In this document: positions 31,139 through 39,918 of the stretch, piece by piece | Layout: each line of letters starts with the position of its first letter | Position numbering within the stretch: position 1 is the first letter of the stretch | Assembly: GCF_021353265.1 (NCBI RefSeq) | Contig: NZ_JAJTWU010000011.1 | Location: 124,001 to 188,000 of the forward strand | Direction of reading: 5' to 3' | From: Pelomonas cellulosilytica | Lineage (GTDB): Bacteria > Pseudomonadota > Gammaproteobacteria > Burkholderiales > Burkholderiaceae_C | Length of the DNA stretch: 64,000 nucleotides | Notes under the pieces: model-generated | Databases searched by the model: none | What the model was told of the DNA's origin: nothing | What the model saw: only the letters and a program-made list of their open reading frames with translations | Made by a program: the position numbers and the translations under genes

Positions 31139-31630
31139 ATGAACACGACCCGATTCCAGCACTTGTTCCGCGTGGCCGCCGTGTCGGCCGCGCTGGCCCT
31201 CGGCAGTGTTGCCGCGCAAGCCCAGCCCGGCCCGGGTCCCGGCCCCGGCCATCACGGCGGCCCGCCGGACGCCGGCTTCTTCGGCGGCGGTCATCTCCAG
31301 CACATGCTCGACGTTGTCAACGCGACCGATGCGCAGCGCAGCCAGATCGATACCATCTTCAAGGCCGCGCGGCAGGACCTCGCCGGTCAGCGCGAAGCGG
31401 GCATGAAGCTGCACGAGCAGATGGCTGCGCTCTACACGGCGACCAACATCGACGCTGCGGCCATCGAGTCGTTGCGCCAGCAGATGAGTGCCCAGCATGA
31501 AGCTGCCTCCAAGCGCATGAGCCAGGCCAGCATCGATGCGGCCCGTGTGCTGACGCCCGAGCAGCGCGCCAAGATCGCAGAGGTCATGAAGCGGCACACG
31601 GACCGCATGGCCGATCGTCGTCCGCGCTGA
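31139..31630 (+). CDS. Spy/CpxP-family periplasmic refolding chaperone
   Basis: A 163-residue exported protein with a signal peptide (residues about 1-29, ending AAQAQ), a Pro/Gly/His-rich stretch (PGPGPGPGHHGGPP) and a helical body. It has two degenerate LTxxQ repeats, NATDAQRSQID and LTPEQRAKI, the hallmark of the CpxP/Spy group. Related proteins protect periplasmic proteins or sense envelope stress and metals. It sits directly before a response-regulator/kinase pair on the same strand, as with Cpx-type envelope stress systems. Confidence 0.85.
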   Translation: MNTTRFQHLFRVAAVSAALALGSVAAQAQPGPGPGPGHHGGPPDAGFFGGGHLQHMLDVVNATDAQRSQIDTIFKAARQDLAGQREAGMKLHEQMAALYTATNIDAAAIESLRQQMSAQHEAASKRMSQASIDAARVLTPEQRAKIAEVMKRHTDRMADRRPR

Positions 31631-31721
31631 TTACCGCTGCTTGAGGAGTTCTGCGATGCTTGAGCCCCGATCCACCGGCGCAGAAGCGCGCCGGCCTCCG
31701 TTCCAATCTCTTGCCCCCGTG

Positions 31722-32432
31722 ATGAGTGCTCGACTGCTGCTGATCGACGATGACGCCCGCCTTACCGGCATGGTGGGCGACTACCTCCGCGCCGCGGGTT
31801 TCGAAGTCAGCACGGCGGGCAGCCTGGCGCAGGCGCGCGAGGCGCTGGCGCACAGCCGCTTCGAGTTGCTGGTGCTGGACCTGATGCTGCCGGACGGCGA
31901 CGGCCTGGACTTTTGCCGTTCGCTGCGTGGTGATCCGCGCTGGCGCCATCAGCCGGTGCTGATGCTGTCGGCCCGCGGCGAGCCGATGGACCGCATCCTG
32001 GGCCTGGAGCTGGGCGCTGACGACTACCTCGCCAAGCCCTTCGAGCCGCGCGAACTGCAGGCGCGTATCAAGGCCTTGCTGCGCCGGTTGGAACCCAAGC
32101 TGGACGGCGACGAGGTGCTGCGCTTCGGCCGGCTTGAGATCGACCTGGCGGCCCGCGTGGCCCGCCTGGACAACAAGATCTGCGACCTGACCAGCCACCA
32201 GTTCGACCTGCTCGTCGTGCTGGCGCAGAGCCCCGGCCGCGTGCTGAGCCGCGACCAGATCATGGATGCGCTCAAGGGCCACCCGCTGGAGGCCTTCGAC
32301 CGCTCCATCGACGTGCACATCTCGCGCATCCGCGCCGTCATCGAGGACGACCCGAAGAACCCCCGCCGCGTGCTGACCGTGCGCGGTGCGGGCTACGTGT
32401 TCGCCCGCAAGCAGGACGCCGACGCCGACTGA
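31722..32432 (+). CDS. OmpR-family response regulator (CpxR/RstA-like)
   Basis: A 236-residue two-component regulator with a receiver domain (acidic pair DDD near residue 8, phospho-acceptor Asp in LVLDLMLPDGDG, conserved Lys in LAKPFEPREL) and a C-terminal winged-helix DNA-binding domain (ALKGHPLEAFDRSIDVHISRIRAVIEDDPKNPRRVLTVRGAGYVF region). I start at ATG 31722 (MSARLLLIDDD) by family length. An in-frame ATG at 31656 has a better Shine-Dalgarno (GAGGAG, 7 nt) and would add 22 residues. Likely to act with the kinase downstream and to control the Spy-like gene. Confidence 0.9.
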   Translation: MSARLLLIDDDARLTGMVGDYLRAAGFEVSTAGSLAQAREALAHSRFELLVLDLMLPDGDGLDFCRSLRGDPRWRHQPVLMLSARGEPMDRILGLELGADDYLAKPFEPRELQARIKALLRRLEPKLDGDEVLRFGRLEIDLAARVARLDNKICDLTSHQFDLLVVLAQSPGRVLSRDQIMDALKGHPLEAFDRSIDVHISRIRAVIEDDPKNPRRVLTVRGAGYVFARKQDADAD

Positions 32433-32518
32433 TGGCGCCCCTCGCCCGGCCTCGCGTCGCTGAGCAAGCCCATCGGCAGCGCGGACCGTTCGGGGAGCGA
32501 CCCGGCGGCCGGCCCGCC

Positions 32519-32533
32519 GTTCTCGACGAGAAC
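32519..32533. promoter_or_regulatory. Palindrome over the ribosome-binding region of the kinase gene
   Basis: GTTCTCG-A-CGAGAAC is an exact palindrome around one central base, ending 5 bp before the TTG start at 32539. It includes the only ribosome-site-like bases (CGAG). It may lower kinase translation relative to the regulator or be a protein-binding site. Confidence 0.4.
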
Positions 32534-32538
32534 CTCAC

Positions 32539-33909
32539 TTGAAGTCCCTCTACGTCCGCATCTACCTGACGCTCGTCGCATTGCTGCTGGCTTTTGCGTT
32601 CGGCTCGGCGTGGCTGTTCCAGCGTCACATCGAGCAGGAGCGCGTCAATGTGGAGGCGACAGCGGGGGAGCGCCTCACCGCGCTGGCCGGGCTGCTGAAG
32701 CTGGCGCTGCCGCCCTCCGATGCGCCGCGTGCCGAGCAGGCGGCAGTGTTCGTGGACTGGGGCCAGCGGCTGCGCATGCCGGTCGCACTGGAAGACGCGC
32801 GGGGCCGGCGCATCGCTTCGACGCCCATGTTCGAGCGCCGCGCGGACGAGCCAGGGGCCATCGTCGTCAGCGCTGAGATGGGTGACGGCCGCAGCCTGGA
32901 GATGGTGCGCACCGTGCGGCCGCCGGGGCCACCCAGCGCCGCCTCCGGGCCGGCCAGTCCTGGCTCGGCGGCCCGGACCCCGCGCCCGGAGGAAGGCCCT
33001 TGGGCGGGGCCGTGGCTGCACCGCCCTGTCACGCCTGGGGCACCGGCCGTGTCGACGCTCGCGATCGTGCTCCTGCTGCTGTTCGTTGGCGTCGCGGTCG
33101 GCGCCTATCCTGTGGTGCGCCGGCTGACGCGCCGGCTGGAGGCGCTCAAGCGCGGCGTCGAGCGGTTCGGCGCTGGCCAGCTGCATCACCGTGTGGACGA
33201 CAGCGGCCGCGACGAAGTGGCGGCCGTGGCGGCCAGCTTCAACCAGGCGGCCGAGCGCATCGAGACGCTGTTGCATTCCCACCAGAGCCTACTGGCCAAC
33301 GCCAGCCACGAGCTGCGCTCCCCGCTGGCGCGGCTGAAGATGGCCTTCGCGATGCTGGAAGACGCGCCGTCCGCCCAACGCGAGCGGCTCCAGCGCGAGA
33401 TCGATGTGAACATCGCGGAGTTGGACGCGCTCGTCGAGGAGGTGCTGCTGGCGAGTCGGCTGGAGGCGGGCAGCGCCGTTGGCGAACCGCACCCGGTCGA
33501 GCTGCTGGCACTGGGCGCCGAGGAGGCCGCCCGGGCGGAAGTGGTCTTCGATCCGGAAACTGACACGGCCCGCGTGCTGGGCCAGGAGCGGCTGCTGCGG
33601 CGGGCCCTGCGCAACCTGCTGGACAACGCGCGCCGCTACGGCGGGCCGGATGTGCAGCTGACGTTACGGCCGCTAGCGGGCGGCTATGAGTTCGTCGTGG
33701 CCGACCGGGGCCCCGGCGTGCCGGTCGAGCTGCGTGAGCGCATCTTCGAGCCGTTCTACCGGCTGCCCGGCCATGCCGAGATGGCAGGTGGCGTGGGCCT
33801 GGGACTGAGCCTGGTCAAGCAGATCGCCGAGCGCCATGGTGGCAGCGTGCGCTGCCTGCCGCGCGACGGCGGGGGCAGCCGCTTCGTGCTGTTCCTGCCG
33901 GCGGGTTGA
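32539..33909 (+). CDS. Sensor histidine kinase (CpxA/EnvZ-like)
   Basis: A 456-residue membrane kinase. Segments in order: transmembrane helix 1 (about 9-27), a periplasmic region of ~140 residues ending in a Pro/Gly/Ala-rich stretch, transmembrane helix 2 (about 170-190), HAMP, a dimerisation domain with the phospho-acceptor His in ANASHELRSPLARLK, and an ATPase domain with NLLDNARRYG, DRGPGVP and GVGLGLSLV. The start is a TTG at 32539, because MKSLYVRIYLTL is the family N-terminus. It pairs with the regulator 106 bp upstream. Confidence 0.9.
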   Translation: MKSLYVRIYLTLVALLLAFAFGSAWLFQRHIEQERVNVEATAGERLTALAGLLKLALPPSDAPRAEQAAVFVDWGQRLRMPVALEDARGRRIASTPMFERRADEPGAIVVSAEMGDGRSLEMVRTVRPPGPPSAASGPASPGSAARTPRPEEGPWAGPWLHRPVTPGAPAVSTLAIVLLLLFVGVAVGAYPVVRRLTRRLEALKRGVERFGAGQLHHRVDDSGRDEVAAVAASFNQAAERIETLLHSHQSLLANASHELRSPLARLKMAFAMLEDAPSAQRERLQREIDVNIAELDALVEEVLLASRLEAGSAVGEPHPVELLALGAEEAARAEVVFDPETDTARVLGQERLLRRALRNLLDNARRYGGPDVQLTLRPLAGGYEFVVADRGPGVPVELRERIFEPFYRLPGHAEMAGGVGLGLSLVKQIAERHGGSVRCLPRDGGGSRFVLFLPAG

Positions 33910-33920
33910 CCGCGGCTGCC

Positions 33921-34832
33921 TCAATCGGCCAGTGACTGCTGTACCCAGCGCCAGACGCCTTCGGGCTGCTGGAAATCATCCACCGAGCGCACTGGTATGC
34001 CGGGGTGCCGGACCTCCCACATGCCGGCCAGCGTGCGACCGGGGCCGACTTCCAGCACGCAGCGCGGCTGGCGTTCGGCCACGCTGTCCATGCAGTCGTC
34101 CCACAGCACCGGGCTGCCCACCTGGCCGGCTAGTGCCGCGGCGAGCGCGGCGGGCTGGCGCACGGCTGTGCCCGTGAAGTTGCACACCAAAGCCGTGACG
34201 GGTGGCTGTAGCGGCATCACGGCCAGACGCAGGGCCAGCTCGTCCGCGGCGCCCGCCAGCGCCGGTGTGTGCGAGGCCAGGCTGATAGGCAGCGGCGTGC
34301 AGCGCATGCCGGCCGCCGTCCATGCGGCTGCTTGCCGTTCCAGCGCCTGGCGCGGTCCGCCGACGATGACGCGGTCTGCGCCGATGCGGATGGCCAGGTG
34401 CAGGTCCTTGGCCTGCGCGGCCAGCTCGCCGGCCCGTGGGCCTTGCAGCGCCAGCAGGCCGGTGCCTGCGGCGGCAGGGCAGTCTGACATCGCCTCCGCG
34501 CGCTCGACGGCGAAGGCGAGGGCTGCCGCGTCGTCCATCACGCCGGCCGCCGCGAAAGCGGCCACCTCGCCGACGCTGTAGCCGGCGATAGCCACGGGGC
34601 GAGGCAGCCGCTCGGCCAGCACGCGCCACGCGGCCAGCGCCAGCGCGGTCAGCAGTGGCTGTGCGACAGTGTTGACCTGCAGCCAGTGCTCGTCGTCAAG
34701 GCGTGTGCGCCAGTCGGCGCCGAGGCTGGCGCCCAGCGTCTGCAGAGGCGGCGCCTCTGGCCGGGCAAGCAGCCAGGGCAGCATCTTCGGATGCTGGGCG
34801 CCCTGGCCGGGAAACAGAAGTGCGAGCGACAT
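33921..34832 (-). CDS. mdcH: Malonate decarboxylase epsilon subunit (malonyl-CoA:ACP transacylase)
   Basis: MdcH transfers a malonyl group from malonyl-CoA to the decarboxylase carrier protein to prime the enzyme. The 303-residue sequence has the FabD-like fold with FPGQGAQ at residues 8-14 and the nucleophile Ser86 in GYSVGE. The catalytic His lies in SLASHTPAL, and LEVGPGRTL is close to the C-terminus. Its start overlaps the mdcB stop by one base (TGATG). It is the last gene of the malonate operon. Confidence 0.93.
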   Translation of the reverse strand: MSLALLFPGQGAQHPKMLPWLLARPEAPPLQTLGASLGADWRTRLDDEHWLQVNTVAQPLLTALALAAWRVLAERLPRPVAIAGYSVGEVAAFAAAGVMDDAAALAFAVERAEAMSDCPAAAGTGLLALQGPRAGELAAQAKDLHLAIRIGADRVIVGGPRQALERQAAAWTAAGMRCTPLPISLASHTPALAGAADELALRLAVMPLQPPVTALVCNFTGTAVRQPAALAAALAGQVGSPVLWDDCMDSVAERQPRCVLEVGPGRTLAGMWEVRHPGIPVRSVDDFQQPEGVWRWVQQSLAD

Positions 34833-35680
34833 CAGCCCAGGCGCTGCAGCCAGCAGGCGGCCGCCAGCGTGTCGGCGGCGCCGCCCGGCGACAGCCTCCG
34901 CCGGACGAACTCGCCGGCCAGTGCCTCGGCAGCCGCTGGCCCGTCCGGGCGATCGATGCCGCCAGCGGCGAGGAAGGCTGCCGCCTCGCGCTGCGCGAAG
35001 CGCAGGCCTGCCAGCCCGCCACGGTGGGCGAGGTTGCTGTCGTCCAGCACGGCCATCACGGCGAACAGGCAGTCCAACCGCGCCGCGCCGGGCGGCAGGC
35101 CGCGTGCCAGCCCGCGGCGCAGCGCCGGCTCCGCGGTCTCGAACAGCGTCGGGAAGCCCAGCGCCGCCTCGGCGGATGCACTGCGTAGCCCCAGCCGGCG
35201 CGCGGCGATGCCGCCGGGGAGCGTCGACGGGCGGTGGGTGCGCGCCTGAAGCGTTTCGCCCCAGCGCTGCCTCAGCGTCGCGCGCAGCGCTTCAGGCGTG
35301 GCCGCCTGGCCGGCCGCGGCAAGCGCGCCAGCCGAGGCGCACAGCAGCCCAAGCATGAAGATGGCGCCGCGGTGCGTGTTGACGTCGCTGGTGGCCGCCA
35401 GCATGCGGGCCTCGGCGGCGATGCCGCAACGCTCCAGCGCGTCGAACGGCGCGCCCTCGGCGCCCAGCTCGGCGATGCGCACGAAATACCCCCGCAGCGC
35501 AAACAGGCTGCGCATGAAGGTGTGGGCGTCCATGTCGTCGTGGCTGCCGCGGTCGGTCAGCGTGACGAGTCCGGGCTTGGGCGACAGCGCCAGCTCATCG
35601 TGCAGCGCCAGGATGGCGGCGCGGCCGATCTGCTGCGTGGTCAATTGCGCCGGTCGCGGCGCCTGCCGGGCCCGGCTCAT
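34832..35680 (-). CDS. mdcB: Triphosphoribosyl-dephospho-CoA synthase
   Basis: MdcB makes 2'-(5''-triphosphoribosyl)-3'-dephospho-CoA, the precursor of the decarboxylase prosthetic group, from ATP and dephospho-CoA. The 282-residue protein has the CitG-like signature SPKPGLVTLTDRGSHDDMD and later NTHRGAIFMLG and THRPSTLPGG. I start at ATG 35680, which overlaps the mdcG stop as ATGA; the open frame extends further upstream without support. Order mdcG-mdcB differs from the mdcA-mdcB order known in Pseudomonas and Klebsiella-type clusters. Confidence 0.92.
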   Translation of the reverse strand: MSRARQAPRPAQLTTQQIGRAAILALHDELALSPKPGLVTLTDRGSHDDMDAHTFMRSLFALRGYFVRIAELGAEGAPFDALERCGIAAEARMLAATSDVNTHRGAIFMLGLLCASAGALAAAGQAATPEALRATLRQRWGETLQARTHRPSTLPGGIAARRLGLRSASAEAALGFPTLFETAEPALRRGLARGLPPGAARLDCLFAVMAVLDDSNLAHRGGLAGLRFAQREAAAFLAAGGIDRPDGPAAAEALAGEFVRRRLSPGGAADTLAAACWLQRLG

Positions 35681-36327
35681 GCCAGCGCGTCCTCCAGCGA
35701 GCGCGGCAGGGACGCGCCGTACAGCCGCTTCACGAGCAGCGACGCCGCTCGACCGCCGCGCCAGGCCTGCCACTCGCGCCAGGCCACCGCCGCCTCGCCG
35801 TCGAAGACCAGCTCGCCGTCCAGCCGGCGCGACGGCGCGTTGAAGTCGGCCAGCGCGGCCGCCACCGCATCAGCCTGCGCGGTGCTGCCGACGCTGACCC
35901 AGACGTCGAGGTCGGAACCCTCACGCACATGCGACAGGCCCGTGAGGTGCTGCCAGCCGTGGCTGCCGTAGACCCGCGCACTGGCGCCGCAGGCCTGCAA
36001 CGTGGCAACCAACTGGCGGGCCGGCGCGCGCGCGTCGGCCGGGAGCTGCGGGATGACGGCGGCCAGCGGCGGGAATTCGTCGAAATACAGCACCTCGCGC
36101 CAGTCCACGCGCAGCGCCAGGCGCCGGTAGCCCCAGGCCTTGGGGGCGCACAGGCCCATCGCGATGGCGTCGTCGCCCTCGCGCTGGCGGGTGATGACCA
36201 GCGGCAGCCCGTGCGCGGCCCAGTGCGCGAGGCAGCCGCGCGCGTCGGCATCCCACGCGCCGGCCCGCAGGCGGTTCCAGCCGGCGGCCGACAGCCAGGC
36301 GATCTGGTGGCGGTGCAGCGAGGCCAT
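35677..36327 (-). CDS. mdcG: Malonate decarboxylase holo-ACP synthase (phosphoribosyl-dephospho-CoA transferase)
   Basis: MdcG attaches the phosphoribosyl-dephospho-CoA group to the carrier subunit MdcC. The 216-residue sequence has the nucleotidyltransferase-like YGSHGWQHLTGL and SDLDVWV metal-binding motif (Asp-x-Asp), plus the early RHQIAWL and LVITRQ segments typical of MdcG/CitX-related enzymes. It lies 25 bp after mdcE and overlaps mdcB. The start at 36327 is the first Met of the conserved block. Confidence 0.92.
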   Translation of the reverse strand: MASLHRHQIAWLSAAGWNRLRAGAWDADARGCLAHWAAHGLPLVITRQREGDDAIAMGLCAPKAWGYRRLALRVDWREVLYFDEFPPLAAVIPQLPADARAPARQLVATLQACGASARVYGSHGWQHLTGLSHVREGSDLDVWVSVGSTAQADAVAAALADFNAPSRRLDGELVFDGEAAVAWREWQAWRGGRAASLLVKRLYGASLPRSLEDALA

Positions 36328-36352
36328 GGGTCGACGGCGGTCGTCTGCCCGC

Positions 36353-37054
36353 TCAGGCGGCGTCCAGCACCTGCTGGATGACATCGGCCGCCAGGCGCCG
36401 ACCGCCACGTGCGGCGCCGTCCTCGGCGCGGCGGTCCTGCGTGGGCGTGTCGGCCAGCGCGTCGCGCAGCGCCTGCGCCAGGTCGCCCTGCCAGAGCCGG
36501 CGCACGCCTCCCATGGCGACATAGTTGCGCACGCCCGGCGCGAACACCGGGTTGGCCTCGGACAGCTCGGCCAGCAGCGACTCGGGCAGCTTGGTGACGC
36601 GGGCCATGGCCGGCAGCCGCATGACGCGGATCTCGGCCTCGGGCAGCGCGTCGCAGGCGTCGGCGATGAGGCCGGAGGTGATGAAGCCGCCCGAAAGTGC
36701 CTGGTCGTACACAAGCCCCAGCACGCGGTGGCCGCGGCGGCGGGCCAGGTCGATGCACATGCCGAGGTGGGCCATCGCGCGGTTGATGCCTAACAGCTCG
36801 TCGCGGCGACGCAGCTGCTGGCCTTGCGTGTCGATGAGCAGCAGGAGGGCGCGGCCGGGGTTGCGGGCCATCGTGTCCAGTACGACGCGGGCCTGCGCCA
36901 GCGCCAGCGCGACGCCGATGGGTGCGTGGTCGGTGGTGCCGAGCACGGTCAGCGGCTCGCCGTCAAACTCGACCTCCCCGTGCAGGAAGTCGCCGTCGCG
37001 CACGATGCCGTGGCCGGCGCCGAAGAGCCGGGTGGCGAGGGTCTGCCAGTCCAT
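36353..37054 (-). CDS. mdcE: Malonate decarboxylase gamma subunit
   Basis: MdcE is the second half of the carboxyltransferase-like pair that, with MdcD, removes CO2 from malonyl-S-ACP. The 233-residue protein shows the crotonase-related fold with VLGTTDHAPIGVALALAQ, LLLIDTQGQQLRRRDELLG and the SGGFITSGLIADACDALP oxyanion-hole region. The start codon overlaps the mdcD stop (TGATG). Tight coupling matches the stoichiometric D-E dimer. Confidence 0.94.
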   Translation of the reverse strand: MDWQTLATRLFGAGHGIVRDGDFLHGEVEFDGEPLTVLGTTDHAPIGVALALAQARVVLDTMARNPGRALLLLIDTQGQQLRRRDELLGINRAMAHLGMCIDLARRRGHRVLGLVYDQALSGGFITSGLIADACDALPEAEIRVMRLPAMARVTKLPESLLAELSEANPVFAPGVRNYVAMGGVRRLWQGDLAQALRDALADTPTQDRRAEDGAARGGRRLAADVIQQVLDAA

Positions 37055-37914
37055 CAGTGCACTCCCAGGGCCAGCACGCCGGCCACGTCGAGGTCTGGGA
37101 CGCGGGCGGCATCGGCCACGCCGACGCTGGCCCACAGGTCCAGCGCCTCGGAGCCATCGAAGGCCAGCCGCGTCTGCAGCCGGGCGTGCTCGGCCTCCAG
37201 CGCGTCCAGCGTGACGGGACGGGCGGCGCCGAGAGCGGCGATGGCGGCGGCACGGAAGGCCGCCACGTCGTCCTCCACCAGCGCGTCGCAGTCGCCGGTC
37301 AGCCAGCGGTGCTTGCCGCCGGTGATCCGCCACACCAGCGCGCGGTCGCGCGAATCGAACTCCTCGACGCCGTGTGAGGCTTCGATGACCTCGGGACCCG
37401 ACATGGCCAGGCGACCGATGTCGCTCATGACGATGTGATCGGCGCAGCGCGCCACGATGCCCATGCCGCCGAAGCAGCCGCCCGCACCACCGATCAGCAC
37501 GACGACAGGGATGCCGGCCGCACGCACCTCCAGCAGCGCACGCATTACCTCGGACACGGCGATGAGGCCCGCGTTGGCCTCGTGCAGCCGCACGCCGCCA
37601 GACTCGGCCAGCAGCAGCACGGCCTTCGGGCGATCACGCAGCGCGCGTCTGAACAGGCCGACGAGCTTGGCGCCGTGTACCTCACCGACGCCGCCACCCA
37701 TGAACTGCCCCTCCTGCGCGGCGACGAAGACCGGCTGGCCGGTCAGCGTCGCGCGGCCGATGGCAACACCGTCGTCGAACGACGACGGCACCCCCAGTTG
37801 GGCGAGGTGGGGGCTGGTGAGCTTGCACGCGGGCGGCAGCCACTCGTGGAAGCTGCCGTCGTCCACGAGCAGCGCCAGCCGCTCGCGGGCCGAGCATTCG
37901 GCATAGGAGATCAT
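37054..37914 (-). CDS. mdcD: Malonate decarboxylase beta subunit
   Basis: MdcD carries the decarboxylase active site with MdcE. The 286-residue protein begins MISYAECSARERLALLVDDGSF. It has VFVAAQEGQFMGGGVGEVHGAKLVGL and the IPVVVLIGGAGGCFGGMGI loop typical of acetyl-CoA-carboxylase-beta-like carboxyltransferases. Its ATG overlaps the mdcC stop as ATGA. Cytoplasmic. Confidence 0.94.
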   Translation of the reverse strand: MISYAECSARERLALLVDDGSFHEWLPPACKLTSPHLAQLGVPSSFDDGVAIGRATLTGQPVFVAAQEGQFMGGGVGEVHGAKLVGLFRRALRDRPKAVLLLAESGGVRLHEANAGLIAVSEVMRALLEVRAAGIPVVVLIGGAGGCFGGMGIVARCADHIVMSDIGRLAMSGPEVIEASHGVEEFDSRDRALVWRITGGKHRWLTGDCDALVEDDVAAFRAAAIAALGAARPVTLDALEAEHARLQTRLAFDGSEALDLWASVGVADAARVPDLDVAGVLALGVH

Positions 37915-38228
37915 GGCTGCAGCTCCTGCGCGGCCTGGTCCAGCCGCAGGCTGACGACGGCGGGCGTGGCGCCCATGTCGTGGATGGAGACCTGCACGCC
38001 GGCCAACTGGTGGCGGGTGTGGAAGTCCTGCGCAACGGCAGCCCAGATCGCGCCGAATCCGCGCGCCGAGGTCTCGATATGGAAGCGGCAGTCGGCGCCG
38101 GGCGCGGGCTCCAGCAGCACTTCGAGGTTGCCTGAGCCGACGACGCCGACCAGCACGGGCGTGAAAGCGCCGGCCGCCCGCGTTCCGGGGAAGCTGTAGT
38201 CCAGGGTTTCGAGTCCGGGTTGCATCAT
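37911..38228 (-). CDS. mdcC: Malonate decarboxylase acyl carrier protein (delta subunit)
   Basis: MdcC carries the acetyl/malonyl group on a 2'-(5''-phosphoribosyl)-3'-dephospho-CoA arm. The 105-residue protein has the GSGNLEVLLEP segment, in which Ser32 is the expected attachment site, and a C-terminal HDMGATPAVVSLRL strand. Two adjacent ATG codons (38228, 38225) could start it. It lies 8 bp after mdcA. Confidence 0.92.
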   Translation of the reverse strand: MMQPGLETLDYSFPGTRAAGAFTPVLVGVVGSGNLEVLLEPAPGADCRFHIETSARGFGAIWAAVAQDFHTRHQLAGVQVSIHDMGATPAVVSLRLDQAAQELQP

Positions 38229-38236
38229 TGGGGCCC

Positions 38237-39907
38237 TCACCAGTTGCGGAAGCGCTTGGGCGGGGCATAAAGCCCGCCGGAAGCGCGCACGAGGTCTCGC
38301 ATGCTGCGCGCCGCGAGCAGGTTGCGCGTCGCGTCGCGCGGGTCGATGCCGAGATCTGCCGGCCGCTTGATGACGCCACGGTCGCGCAGGTTCTCGACCA
38401 TGCGCGTGTCCCGCGCCAGGCCCACGGCCGTGTAGCCGGCCACGCCGCGGATGGCCTGCTCGCGCTCTTCGTCGGTGCGGCACAGCAGCAGGTTGGCGAT
38501 GCCTTCCTCGGTCAGCACGTGGCTGACGTCTTCGCCGTAGATCATGATCGGCGGCAGCGCCATGCCGGCCTGCTGCTGCAGCGTCCACGCATCGAGGCGT
38601 TCGACGAAAGCCGGCTGCATATGCTCGCGGAAGGTCTCGACCATCTGCACGACGAGCTTCTGCCCCCGTGGTGTGCCGGCGGCCCCGGGCCGGCCGGCGC
38701 GGGCTTCGCTGCCCGCCTTGAGCCAGGGCGGGCTGGCGTGGCGGCGGCCGCGGGCGTCGGCCCCCATGTTGGGCGCACCGCCAAAGCCGGTGATGCGGCC
38801 CAGCGTGGCGGTGGAGCTGTTGCCCTGCAGGTCCATCTGCAGCGTGGAGCCGATGAAGAGGTCGCAGGCGTAGTGGCCTGCGGCCTGGCAGAAGGCGCGG
38901 TTGCTGCGCAGGCTGCCATCGGCACCGGTGAAGAACACGTCCGACCGCGCGCGGATGTAGTCCTCCATGCCGAGCTCGGAGCCGAAGGAGTGGATGGACT
39001 CGACCCAGCCGGCCTCGATGGCGGGGATGAGCGCCGGGTGCGGGTTCAGCGCCCAGTGCTTGCAGATCTTGCCCTTGAGGCCCAGTCGCTCGCCGTAGGT
39101 GGGGAGCAGCAGCTCGATGGCCGCGGTGTCGAAGCCGATGCCGTGGTTCAGGCGCTGTACGCCGTACTCGGCGTAGATGCCCTTGATGGCCATCATGGCC
39201 ATCAGCACCTGGATCTCGCTGATCTGCGCGGGGTCGCGCGTGAACAGCGGCTCGACGAGGTTGGGGCGGGGCGCCTTGATGACGAAGTCCACCCAGTCGG
39301 CCGGGATATCGATGCGCGGCAGCACGTCGACGATCTCGTTGACCTGCGCGATGACGAGGCCACCCGAAAAGGCCGTGGCCTCGACGATGGCCGGCGTGTC
39401 CTCGGTGTTGGGGCCGGTGTAGAGATTGCCTTGTCGGTCGGCCGCATGGGCTGCGACGAGGGCAACCTTGGGCGTCAGGTCGATGAAGTAGCGCGCGAAC
39501 AGTTCCAGGTAGGTGTGGATGGCGCCGATCTCGATGCCGCCGCTGCTTACCAGCTTGGCCAGCCGGCCGCCCTGCGGGCCGGAGAAGGAGAAGTCCAGCC
39601 GCTTGGCGATGCCGGTCTCGAACACGTCGAGGTGCTCGGGCAGCGCCAGCACCGACTGCACCATGTGCAGGTCATGCACGCGCTGCGCGTCCACCTGTGT
39701 CAGCGCCTGGGCGAGGAAGTCGGCCTGCTTCTGGTTGTTGCCCTCCAGGCAGACACGGTCGCCGGGCTGCAGCACGGCCTCCAGCAGCGCGACGGCGGCG
39801 TCGGTAGCGACATGCCGGCCGTGCAGCTGCGGGCCCAGGGCAGTGGCCGCGCGGGTCAGTCGCTCGCGGCGCTGGCGGTCGCGCAGGTTCCAGGCGGGAG
39901 CGTTCAT
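38237..39907 (-). CDS. mdcA: Malonate decarboxylase alpha subunit (acetyl-S-ACP:malonate ACP transferase)
   Basis: MdcA swaps acetate for malonate on the carrier protein. The 556-residue sequence has the family-I CoA-transferase-like features: VCLEGNNQKQADFLAQAL near the start, SSGGIEIGAIHTYLELFARYF, LYTGPNTEDTPAIVEATAF, and TGFGGAPNMGADARGRRH. The true start is ATG 39907 (MNAPAWNLRD). The same frame stays open upstream into the TRAP permease gene but has no coding support. It lies 11 bp after that gene, so transporter and enzyme share a transcript. Confidence 0.96.
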   Translation of the reverse strand: MNAPAWNLRDRQRRERLTRAATALGPQLHGRHVATDAAVALLEAVLQPGDRVCLEGNNQKQADFLAQALTQVDAQRVHDLHMVQSVLALPEHLDVFETGIAKRLDFSFSGPQGGRLAKLVSSGGIEIGAIHTYLELFARYFIDLTPKVALVAAHAADRQGNLYTGPNTEDTPAIVEATAFSGGLVIAQVNEIVDVLPRIDIPADWVDFVIKAPRPNLVEPLFTRDPAQISEIQVLMAMMAIKGIYAEYGVQRLNHGIGFDTAAIELLLPTYGERLGLKGKICKHWALNPHPALIPAIEAGWVESIHSFGSELGMEDYIRARSDVFFTGADGSLRSNRAFCQAAGHYACDLFIGSTLQMDLQGNSSTATLGRITGFGGAPNMGADARGRRHASPPWLKAGSEARAGRPGAAGTPRGQKLVVQMVETFREHMQPAFVERLDAWTLQQQAGMALPPIMIYGEDVSHVLTEEGIANLLLCRTDEEREQAIRGVAGYTAVGLARDTRMVENLRDRGVIKRPADLGIDPRDATRNLLAARSMRDLVRASGGLYAPPKRFRNW

Positions 39908-39918
39908 CGTCGCCTCCT

